NCBI GenBank assembly: GCA_003819975.1
Contig: RPPU01000146.1
Span: 1 to 8,925 of the forward strand
Reading direction: 5' to 3'
DNA from: Desulfobacteraceae bacterium
Lineage (GTDB): Bacteria; Desulfobacterota; DSM-4660; Desulfatiglandales; HGW-15
DNA length: 8,925 nucleotides
In this document: one piece after another, positions 1 through 5,310 of the stretch
How positions within the stretch are numbered: position 1 is the stretch's first letter
How the letters are laid out: each line of letters begins with the position of its first letter
The notes under the pieces: model-generated
What the model was told of the DNA's origin: nothing
The model's database searches: none
Seen by the model: only the letters and a program-made list of their open reading frames with translations
Position numbers and translations under genes: made by a program

Positions 1-1007
1 AGCATTCCGGCCTTGCGGTATGTAAAATGAAATAAGGCGCCGTCATTTTCAACACGCAGATCGTTCGCGATTCCGCTATAGTCCTTCCCGTTTACCACGA
101 CGTGCTTTTTATCTTCGCGATCCAAATAGAAAAACCAAAAGGTTTTTCCATCCGGCAAAAAGCCGAGATTATAAGCGCTTTGGTATTTCCCGAAAATTTC
201 CCCATTCACATTAACTTCCACATAGGAGTCTTTTTCGCGCATATGCGGCCGCGGATAGATCCCGGGTCGCAGTTTCATTTTCTCCTTCAAATAAATGACA
301 CCCCACTTCCGGCCGTCGGGCGAAAAAACAACTTCAGATACATAGTTTTTCCCGTCAATGATCCGGCCGTTGATATTCACAAAATGCCGGTCGCCGACGG
401 CATAGGCGCACGCGACGGACGTTCCATCCCGTGAGATAAAAATCCGCGGCCGCCAACCGTCGGTTTTGATGTAATCTTTGGGAAGCTCGAACACTTTCTC
501 GCGAGGCGGCGTGAAAAGCGCGAGCAGCTTGCGCAGTTCCGCGTATTCGGGCTGCGCGGCCTTGTTCGCCAGTTCAGGTTTGTCTCGAAAAGGATATTGC
601 CATTTCAGGTCCTCATTGGGATAATCAGGATGCGCATCCCTTAATATGAAAGAAGGCTCGGCAATCTGCCGGCCATAAAATTCATGGATCGCCAGACATT
701 CCTTGCCCGGAGCCAATGCCAGATAAGACAAATTCGATCCGCGCCGGCTGTTTATTTTCAAAGGCGGCCGGCCGGAAGCCGGAACCTCCCCGTTCTGACC
801 CGCCAAGGCAAAAACAAAATCGTAAACCGCCCCATCGTTGGTGGAAGCTTCCACATACAGACCTGCTCCCGGCACCGGATGTCCATAAGGATCCAAAATC
901 GTTGCGCGAATTTCGCGAGTGCCGGCCTGGGCCGATACAGCCGCCATTGTCATTAGTAAAATCATTCCGGTTCCTGCAGCATATAAGTTCATTTTTTTAA
1001 AAAGCAT
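1..1007 (-). CDS. Secreted protein with Ig-like domain and propeller-like repeats (3' end off window)
   Basis: The frame is open from the start at 1007 to the left edge, about 335 residues, so the C-terminus is missing. Residues 1-28 form a Sec signal peptide: basic MLFKKMN, a hydrophobic core (GMILLMTMAAV), and cleavage after SAQA. Residues 30-110 start REIRATILDPYGHPVPGAG, a pattern typical of Ig-like/carboxypeptidase-regulatory domains. From about residue 185 there are units such as FSPDGRKWGVIY, FLPDGKTFWFFY and VVVNGKDYSGI, which resemble TolB/PD40-type propeller blades but are not a confident family match. The ATG at 1007 is preferred because GGGGA lies about 6 nt upstream; in-frame ATGs at 1025 and 992 lack a comparable site. 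The product is probably periplasmic or extracellular. Enzymatic function is unknown and no catalytic motif is visible. Confidence 0.8.
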   Translation of the reverse strand, partial: MLFKKMNLYAAGTGMILLMTMAAVSAQAGTREIRATILDPYGHPVPGAGLYVEASTNDGAVYDFVFALAGQNGEVPASGRPPLKINSRRGSNLSYLALAPGKECLAIHEFYGRQIAEPSFILRDAHPDYPNEDLKWQYPFRDKPELANKAAQPEYAELRKLLALFTPPREKVFELPKDYIKTDGWRPRIFISRDGTSVACAYAVGDRHFVNINGRIIDGKNYVSEVVFSPDGRKWGVIYLKEKMKLRPGIYPRPHMREKDSYVEVNVNGEIFGKYQSAYNLGFLPDGKTFWFFYLDREDKKHVVVNGKDYSGIANDLRVENDGALFHFTYRKAGM

Positions 1008-1043
1008 CCTTTTTCCCCGGGCCATGGGGTTGAATATGAAAGG

Positions 1044-1119
1044 GGGACGTTGGCGCATAAAGTACTTACTAAATAAGGTGATAATATATTCAATGAAGTA
1101 CTCTGTGCACAAACGTCCC
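1044..1119. repeat. 76-bp imperfect palindrome (MITE/REP-like)
   Basis: Two 24-nt arms (1044-1067 and 1096-1119) are inverted copies matching at 20 of 24 positions, with 28 AT-rich bases between them. The outer ends are GGGACGTT/AACGTCCC and the inner ends AGTACTT/AAGTACT. There is no ORF inside. It lies 37 bp upstream of the start of the secreted-protein gene, so it may supply its promoter (weak TTGTGC-18 bp-TATATT on the minus strand) or fold as a leader hairpin. Its form suits a miniature inverted-repeat element or a REP-like sequence mobilised by a Y1 transposase; that origin is inferred. Confidence 0.6.
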
Positions 1120-1142
1120 TAAAAATGGTCATCGAGATCTTG

Positions 1143-1226
1143 CTTCAGGGGTCAAATCTTTAATCTTGACAATTGGAATCAATCCACTTCAAGGGTCAAA
1201 TCTTTAATCTTGACAATTGGAATCAA
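1143..1226. repeat. Tandem direct repeat, two 40-nt copies, period 44
   Basis: Copies at 1143-1182 and 1187-1226 match at 39 of 40 bases, separated by 4 bp. Each holds GTCAAATCTTTAATCTTGAC, whose ends (GTCAA/TTGAC) can pair. From memory, similar GGGGTCAAATCT...TTGAC sequences flank REP-associated (Y1, IS200-like) tyrosine transposase genes in many bacteria. No transposase gene remains here, so this is best read as debris or a solo end pair. The repeat itself is certain; the transposon link is not. Confidence 0.7.
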
Positions 1227-1254
1227 AATGTAATTGCATTGCTGTAAAATTCTA

Positions 1255-1386
1255 TCAACTTAATTCGTCCAGAATAGAGATTTGCTCCCTCTTCACCCTC
1301 TTCAAACCCTCTTTCAGAATTGGATGATTAGGTGACGAATTGCTCCAATGTAAAATTGATTCTGATTGAGGATAGATACTTTGCAT
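1255..1386 (-). CDS. Possible 43-aa ORF or frameshifted tail of the upstream gene
   Basis: This short frame starts at an ATG at 1386 and ends in TGA at 1255-1257. It overlaps the 3' end of the larger minus-strand gene (stop at 1328-1330) in the +1 frame. Its translation looks protein-like, with a basic helical C-terminus (KEGLKRVKREQISILDEL). The Shine-Dalgarno match is weak (AGAAG). A frame change between about 1330 and 1400 would join it to the larger gene, so it may be that gene's original C-terminus displaced by an indel. It could equally be chance. Confidence 0.25.
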   Translation of the reverse strand: MQSIYPQSESILHWSNSSPNHPILKEGLKRVKREQISILDELS

Positions 1387-1753
1387 CAACTTCTTCTGAT
1401 AATCTCAACAGAGACAATTGTTGCTTGATTTCTACGATGGAACTGCAAACATAGGTCTTCCAGTCGTTACCATGTTCAGATTGCGTTTCACCGTGAAAGA
1501 CAGCAGGCACTTCTGAATTGCATAGCGGAATGAGCCCTGCCCACCGGCCTGACGCCTCAACCAAACCAGTTGGAGTGCAAGCGTAGCCCACAACCCACAA
1601 CTCCCAGCCTGCCAATGCGATATCATCGTGCTCACAAGCGTTTAAAAATGAGTCCGCATCATTAGGAAGAACACCGACCTCGCCATTTGAAGCGACAAAT
1701 GATCGCTTCAGTACGTCCGTATCTAACGATGGTGGATAATTGAGATTTGGCAT
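1328..1753 (-). CDS. Small hypothetical protein (141 aa), family not recognised
   Basis: I do not recognise the family. The 141-residue product is soluble-looking, with no signal peptide or membrane segment. It carries a Trp/Gly-rich middle (GWELWVVGYACTP, GRWAGLIPLCN, NDWKTYVCSS) and a leucine-rich C-terminal helix. The ATG at 1753 is preferred because AGGTGG sits 5 nt upstream. A GTG at 1762, just after an in-frame TAG and also preceded by a GAAGGA site, would give 144 residues. The gene stands alone between repeat debris (1044-1226) and an AT-rich island, a setting common for acquired accessory genes. Size and composition would fit an immunity- or inhibitor-type protein, but nothing in the sequence proves this. 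See the overlapping frame at 1255-1386 for a possible altered C-terminus. Confidence 0.6.
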   Translation of the reverse strand: MPNLNYPPSLDTDVLKRSFVASNGEVGVLPNDADSFLNACEHDDIALAGWELWVVGYACTPTGLVEASGRWAGLIPLCNSEVPAVFHGETQSEHGNDWKTYVCSSIVEIKQQLSLLRLSEEVDAKYLSSIRINFTLEQFVT

Positions 1754-1930
1754 TTCCGCCACCTAAATCCTTCAGAAGTTCTGCATATCACCGCATTCAG
1801 AGAAAACATGAAAAGGCAAAATTATTATTAAAATATGGCTGTTTAATTAAATGAAGCTTTAAATTTTTTATACAATTATATCTATATTTAGAATAATTAA
1901 TAATAAATTAATCTAACTATTTTAAAATAA

Positions 1931-1959
1931 AATATATTCTCATGACAGTTTTTTTGCAA
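1931..1959 (-). promoter_or_regulatory. Candidate sigma70 promoter upstream of the 141-aa gene
   Basis: On the minus strand TTGCAA (1954-1959) and TATATT (1931-1936) are separated by exactly 17 bp. They match the consensus at 4/6 and 5/6 positions. The site lies about 180 bp upstream of the gene in a very AT-rich stretch, where chance matches are common. Confidence 0.3.
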
Positions 1960-2150
1960 CAATTTATTTTTTGACAGATCCTGCCCAAAAAACTCGGAAA
2001 GATTGGCGGGGTCAGGGCGAGAGGAAAACCTTTTACCGCAGACTGACGAAGATGGCCGCAGATGGGGAAAATCGTTTTTATTCCGCCGGTCCCGCGCGGC
2101 GCGCATGGGGGTTAACTTAGCCGGAGGATGCAATCCAAATCTCTCCTAAA

Positions 2151-2233
2151 GCAACTTTTTAAATTCATAAAAGTTGCGATCTCCCTTTAAAAGGGAGGAA
2201 CTCTTTCAAAACATCCGGCCCTTTTAACCGGAT
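2151..2233. repeat. Cluster of three inverted repeats
   Basis: GCAACTTTT (2151-2159) pairs with AAAAGTTGC (2169-2177) across a 9-nt loop. CTCCCTTT (2181-2188) and AAAGGGAG (2190-2197) form a 17-bp odd palindrome. ATCCGG (2213-2218) pairs with CCGGAT (2228-2233) across 9 nt. No gene ends close by, so a terminator role has no client. CTCCCTTT...AAAGGGAG sequences are a familiar type of dispersed intergenic repeat. Confidence 0.5.
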
Positions 2234-2515
2234 CGAACCAAGATATCTTATTGATTATCAAGCCGGCTCAGTCGGCACTCGCGGCGATTGGAAAACAAGA
2301 ATGATCTCCCAGCGGGATCGATACCCCTTTTATGCCGTGTCGTTTGTCCTTAATAATGTCCATAAAAAAGCATCTAAGATCAACAAGTTACAGGCAGTTT
2401 ATATTCTAAAATGTCCCATGTTTTGTCACTAAGCATATACCACAAATCAGATCAAAATTCCGGAATTTTAAAAAGGCTTTTCTTTTATACAGGGCAAATC
2501 TGCTTATCTATTTTT

Positions 2516-2542
2516 TTGACAGGGCGGTTAAGCTCCTATAGG
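2516..2542 (+). promoter_or_regulatory. Weak candidate promoter for the antitoxin gene
   Basis: A perfect TTGACA lies at 2516-2521. The only plausible -10 elements are TATAGG (2537-2542, 15-bp spacing) or TAGGAA (2539-2544, 17-bp), both poor. It lies about 115 bp upstream of vapB on the correct strand. Confidence 0.25.
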
Positions 2543-2583
2543 AATAAACTCGAAATACAGGATATTTTCAAAACAATTGATTT

Positions 2584-2633
2584 ATTCATTAATATGAATT
2601 GTAATTTTAAAAAATGAATCATTGAGTGACTCA
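2584..2633. promoter_or_regulatory. Operator-like dyads upstream of vapB
   Basis: Two short perfect inverted repeats precede the antitoxin gene: ATTCAT-TAAT-ATGAAT (2584-2599) and TGAGT-G-ACTCA (2623-2633, ending 14 bp before the ribosome binding site). Ribbon-helix-helix antitoxins usually repress their own operon by binding such short palindromes, so these are candidate VapB operators. That use is inferred from position only. Confidence 0.4.
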
Positions 2634-2656
2634 CGAAAAAATCATGCGGAGGAATC

Positions 2657-2917
2657 ATGAAATCAATTACCATTCATAACATCGATGGGCAATTAGTGGA
2701 ACTGATTAAATCAAAGGCCAAAGCCAAGGGGACCAGCGTCAATAAAACCATCCTGCAATTGATTGAAGAATCTCTGGGCATTAAGTCCCAGGGCAAGGGT
2801 TTCAAGCATCGAACCGATTTTTCCGAATTTTGCGGACTTTGGACCAAAGAAGACCTTGCGGAATTCGAAAAGAGAACCAAAGAATTTGAAAAGATCCAAC
2901 CCAAGGATTGGAAATAA
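2657..2917 (+). CDS. vapB: VapB-like ribbon-helix-helix antitoxin
   Basis: An 86-residue DNA-binding antitoxin of a type II VapBC module; members neutralise a PIN-domain RNase and repress their own operon. Residues 1-45 have the ribbon-helix-helix pattern: the strand MKSITIHNID, a helix with LVELIKSKAKAKG, then TSVNKTILQLIEESLG. The C-terminal part (DFSEFCGLWTKEDLAEFEKR, ending EKIQPKDWK) matches the toxin-wrapping tail usual in this subgroup, which typically reads DLAGTWS-EEAEEFE...W. A strong GGAGGA site (2648-2653) just upstream fixes the start. The gene appears complete, yet the toxin next to it is reduced to its C-terminal third, so this antitoxin is now orphaned. It may persist as a repressor or as an antidote to a related toxin elsewhere. 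Confidence 0.85.
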   Translation: MKSITIHNIDGQLVELIKSKAKAKGTSVNKTILQLIEESLGIKSQGKGFKHRTDFSEFCGLWTKEDLAEFEKRTKEFEKIQPKDWK

Positions 2918-3079
2918 AAAAATGACCTCAAAAAAGCCGGTCGCTTGCTGCCGATCAACGATGTCTGGATCGCCACTCACGGCTTGGAAACCGGTTCGGT
3001 CCTGATCACCTATGACTCCCATTTCCAACAGGTCCCCGGCCTGCGCTTGTGGGACAATGTGATTTTTGAAGGGGCCTAA
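2918..3079 (+). pseudogene. vapC: VapC PIN-domain toxin, C-terminal remnant
   Basis: Directly after the antitoxin stop and in the same frame, 53 codons read as the end of a VapC toxin: NDLKKAGRLLPINDVWIA, then LITYDSHFQQVPGLRLW, ending EGA and TAA. PIN nucleases cut RNA using four acidic residues. Here the late ones survive (Asp in INDVWIA and in TYDSHF), but about 80-90 N-terminal residues carrying the first Asp and the Glu are gone. The frame has no start codon or ribosome binding site. The antitoxin 3' end is fused to the middle of vapC through an A-rich junction (2915-2940), which indicates a clean internal deletion. The remnant is surely inactive as a nuclease. Confidence 0.8.
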
Positions 3080-3087
3080 GCTTCATT

Positions 3088-3448
3088 AACCGCAGATGAC
3101 GTAATTTCAGAGTCTTTTGAAATTACGTCCTCTGGAGTAATTTCAGGGTTTTCTGAAATTACGTCCTCTGGAGTAATTTCAAAGTTTTTTGAAATTACGT
3201 CCTCTGGGGTAATTTCAAAGTTTTTTGAAATTACGTCATCTGCGGTTTAAAAATATAATTAAGTTGACGCCTTTGCGAACTCTGGGTCACTGGAGTAATT
3301 TCAGGGTTTTCTGAAATTACGTCCTTTGCGGTGAAATATTCTGCGGGTATCCCGGCCGTCTGGAGTAATTTCAGCGTCTTTTGAAATTACGTCCTCTGGA
3401 GTAATTTCAGGGTTTTCTGAAATTACGTCCTTTGCGGTGAAATATTCT
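3088..3448. repeat. Array of seven conserved 26-nt palindromes (36-bp period)
   Basis: Seven copies of a hairpin with invariant arms GTAATTTCA/TGAAATTAC and a variable 8-nt loop start at 3101, 3137, 3173, 3209, 3295, 3365 and 3401. Within runs they are spaced 36 bp by the linker GTCCTCTGGA or GTCCTCTGGG. The first four form a block bounded by a perfect 22-bp inverted repeat (3088-3109 with 3226-3247). A 53-bp stretch, 3290-3342, recurs exactly at 3396-3448. The array fills the gap between the 3' ends of the convergent vapBC remnant and aspartokinase gene, the usual place for REP/BIME-type elements that stabilise or end transcripts. There are no T-runs for intrinsic termination. It is not a CRISPR array: there are no unique spacers. 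Confidence 0.9.
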
Positions 3449-3452
3449 CTTC

Positions 3453-4850
3453 TTACACCTTCCCGTTCTTTCCAGGATCGAAAAAACACTCATGCAGCGA
3501 TTGCAGGGCCGTGATATAATTTTCAGGCTTGATCACGAACTGAATATTCACCTGGCGCAAGGATTGCGAGATGCACTCGATATTGATCCCTTTACTTGCC
3601 AGCGCCGTAGCAGCCCGGGCCAAAATACCGGGCTCGCTAATATTGGTTCCCAAAACGCAGACCAGCGCCGCCTCCTGTACCCTGACTTCAAAAAACATTT
3701 TCTTTAATTCATCCAACAGCGCCCCGTGGTCCCCCTTGCGGATGACAATGGAGATACTGTTGGCATTGGTGGTTTTCAGGATATAGCTGACCTTGAAGCG
3801 GCTGAAGACCTCCATGATCATGTTATCGAAGCCGACCGCGCCGACCATGGCGGGATCGTGGACTTCAATGACCATGACCTGGTCCGTGCCCGAGATGATT
3901 TCCACCCGGGGGCTTTCGTTGCGAAAAACGCTGCGGATCAGCGTACCGGCATGGGCCGAATCGAATGTGTTCTTGATACGCAGATTCACCCCGGCCGATT
4001 CCAGGGTTTTCGAAACGGCCGGGTGCACGGCTTCCATCCAGATATCGGAAAGCTGATCCAGCACGTCATAATTCGTATCGCCTACGGGGATGGCTTTGTT
4101 TTCGCCGACCACGCCCGGATCGGCCGAGCAAAAATGATATTCCTTATGGATCACGGCCTCTTTGACTTTCAGCAGGGCCGCGATCTTGGCAAAGGTCACT
4201 TCCGTATAGCCCCGGTCGAATTTGCGCATGATCCCCTCGGTGCCCTTCACATAGCCGGTGGCGATCGTGATAAATTTGGAAAAATCGATTACGGAGAGTT
4301 CTTTTTGAATCCTTTGATCGATGGTCAGATATTCGGAATCGTGAAAACCGCTTAAATCGAGGAATTTCGCTTGATAACCCCTATCGGCCAGTATCTCGGC
4401 CGAATTGAAAGCGGCATGGGCTTCGCCGGCCGACGCCAGGATCTCCCGGGCCGAAAGCATAATGGATTCCATGTCCACATATCCCGAGCTGATCAGTTCG
4501 GCGATATTTTGCAGGTAATTTTTGGTTTGACCGATCCGGCACGTGATGAAATCGTCTGCTCTTCCCAGATTTAATCCGAGTTCCGCAAACCCTCGGTTCA
4601 AGGCTTTCAATTGAACGAGCACTTCATTCAGCAGGGCCTCATATTCCTTTTTTTGCGCAAAAGCCGCATAAACGCCCCCACCGCCGCCTTTTTTGTTTTC
4701 CAAAAGCCAATTCGTGACTCCGCCGTAGGCCGAAACCACGAAAATCCGGTTATAGGGATTATGCTTGCGCTCCGGGGTTAAGATGATGTTGTCCAAAACT
4801 TCTTTGAATTGGGACATGGAGGTCCCGCCGATTTTTTCCACCAAGATCAT
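3453..4850 (-). CDS. ask: Aspartate kinase, ectoine-cluster (Ask_Ect) type
   Basis: Phosphorylates L-aspartate to aspartyl-4-phosphate, the first step toward lysine, threonine, methionine or ectoine; cytoplasmic. The 465 residues hold an N-terminal kinase domain (VEKIGGTSM at 4-12, GEAHAAFN at 142-149, FDRGYTEVTF at 211-220, HKEYHFCSADP at 235-245, TNYDVLDQLSDIWMEAVHP at 259-277) and two ACT modules (about 317-380 and 395-455). The usual GRGGSD motif is replaced by FDRGYTEVTF. That change, plus VEKIGGTSM and MEAVHP, is the mark I know from aspartokinases of ectoine operons, often feedback-insensitive. A Gly run (55-59) sits in the early loop. GGAG lies 6 nt before the ATG. No ectABC or lysine genes are adjacent, so the pathway served is open. 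The gene is transcribed alone toward the palindrome array. Confidence 0.88.
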   Translation of the reverse strand: MILVEKIGGTSMSQFKEVLDNIILTPERKHNPYNRIFVVSAYGGVTNWLLENKKGGGGGVYAAFAQKKEYEALLNEVLVQLKALNRGFAELGLNLGRADDFITCRIGQTKNYLQNIAELISSGYVDMESIMLSAREILASAGEAHAAFNSAEILADRGYQAKFLDLSGFHDSEYLTIDQRIQKELSVIDFSKFITIATGYVKGTEGIMRKFDRGYTEVTFAKIAALLKVKEAVIHKEYHFCSADPGVVGENKAIPVGDTNYDVLDQLSDIWMEAVHPAVSKTLESAGVNLRIKNTFDSAHAGTLIRSVFRNESPRVEIISGTDQVMVIEVHDPAMVGAVGFDNMIMEVFSRFKVSYILKTTNANSISIVIRKGDHGALLDELKKMFFEVRVQEAALVCVLGTNISEPGILARAATALASKGINIECISQSLRQVNIQFVIKPENYITALQSLHECFFDPGKNGKV

Positions 4851-4872
4851 GGCATGCTCCTTAAAACATGAA

Positions 4873-4896
4873 TTCCGGCAATAGTATGAGCCGGAA
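4873..4896 (-). promoter_or_regulatory. Hairpin in the aspartokinase leader
   Basis: TTCCGGC (4873-4879) and GCCGGAA (4890-4896) form a perfect 7-bp stem with a 10-nt loop. On the transcript it lies just upstream of the GGAG ribosome binding site (4857-4860), where it could affect translation or mRNA stability. It does not resemble the much larger lysine riboswitch. Confidence 0.4.
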
Positions 4897-4929
4897 CTGG
4901 GATGTTGATTTGATAGTCATTTTAATGTC

Positions 4930-4965
4930 CATAATACGCAAAAATTGCAAATCTTGCGTATTATG
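4930..4965 (-). promoter_or_regulatory. 12-bp perfect dyad at the predicted transcription start
   Basis: Arms 4930-4941 and 4954-4965 are perfect 12-bp inverted copies (CATAATACGCAA and TTGCGTATTATG) around 12 bases. The dyad begins immediately downstream of the -10 element at 4969-4974 and so covers the expected start site. That placement fits a repressor operator, or a 5'-terminal hairpin protecting the transcript. Confidence 0.5.
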
Positions 4966-4968
4966 CGG

Positions 4969-4997
4969 ATAATAATGGTGCAAAACCGTAAAATCAA
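4969..4997 (-). promoter_or_regulatory. Sigma70-type promoter of the aspartokinase gene
   Basis: On the minus strand TTGATT (4992-4997) and TATTAT (4969-4974) are separated by exactly 17 bp. They match consensus at 4/6 and 5/6 positions. Transcription would start near 4962 and give a leader of about 110 nt containing two hairpins before the ATG at 4850. Confidence 0.55.
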
Positions 4998-5052
4998 GCC
5001 CAATCTAAATCCGGAAGATAAGCCAATCATCGGCAACGTTGGGATTAACTTA

Positions 5053-5256
5053 TTAATTCTGGGGAAAAATGAGCGACTTGACGGTCACGGGAAAAACCTG
5101 GCGGCCCACCAGGGGCGCGCTGATATCGATCCAGTCCCCGTCATTCAGGCTGAGTTCATCCAAAGCGAGCAGATTGTTTTTCAGGGCGGTTTCGCGGCGC
5201 ATCACATTGACCACCCCGCAAGCCTCATCTTTTTCAAAGATGAGGATGACCGGTAA
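5053..5256 (-). pseudogene. eutA: Displaced 3' fragment of a second eutA copy
   Basis: This segment encodes the last 67 codons of an EutA protein, from about LPVILIFEKDEACG to VTVKSLIFPQN and a TAA stop. It aligns without gaps to 6973-7176, the end of the complete eutA, with about 20 base differences in roughly 200. Only four of 67 residues differ, all in the first 16; the last 51 codons differ silently. Homology stops abruptly near 5253, and an in-frame TAG follows at 5281-5283. There is no start codon. The pattern shows that the two ends diverged while both were under coding selection, followed by loss of everything upstream. It lies between the secreted repeat-protein gene and the aspartokinase promoter, in the same orientation as eutA. 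Confidence 0.88.
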
Positions 5257-5310
5257 TAACAGAGAAAAAAATATTGTCTTCTATAGAATTGAACCGACCC
5301 CCTCTACAGT

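Larger units (their letters stand above)
1765..2615. other. Gene-poor stretch with AT-rich island and inverted repeats
   Basis: No convincing gene is seen in this stretch of about 850 bp. Positions 1800-1975 are extremely AT-rich. Positions 2030-2065 contain a GCAGA-type motif (ACCGCAGACTGACG) that nearly recurs at the edge of the palindrome array (ACCGCAGATGACG, 3089-3101). Positions 2151-2233 hold three consecutive inverted repeats. Open frames at 1897-2133 (minus) and 2411-2617 (plus) lack ribosome binding sites and have unlikely compositions. The sharp swings in base composition suggest several independent insertions or deletions. Confidence 0.6.

Noticed and set aside
1897..2133. 78-aa minus-strand open frame
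   Set aside because: It runs through the GCAGA-type motif and an AT-rich island, has no ribosome binding site and shows no family resemblance.
2230..2431. Plus-strand frame reading YLIDYQAGSVGTRGDW and onward
   Set aside because: Open for some length but without a usable start; I recognise no protein family, so I could not call it a remnant gene.
2411..2617. 68-aa plus-strand open frame
   Set aside because: No ribosome binding site and unlikely composition; it overlaps the promoter region of vapB.
3101..3426. CRISPR-like regular spacing
   Set aside because: The 36-bp period comes from a 26-nt palindrome plus a nearly constant 10-nt linker. There are no unique spacers and no cas genes.
3088..3489. 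A 12-residue repeat peptide (DVIS-x-x-x-EITPE) readable through the palindrome array on the minus strand
   Set aside because: The 36-bp period and the palindromic arms force VIS/EIT in both strands. The array-1 frame lies between two stops with no start codon, and the longer minus frame starts inside the aspartokinase gene.
3726..4355. 209-aa plus-strand open frame
   Set aside because: Antisense shadow of the aspartokinase gene, which has clear family motifs.
4851..5052. Lysine riboswitch in the aspartokinase leader
   Set aside because: The leader of about 110 nt is too short and shows only two simple hairpins rather than the multi-helix lysine aptamer.
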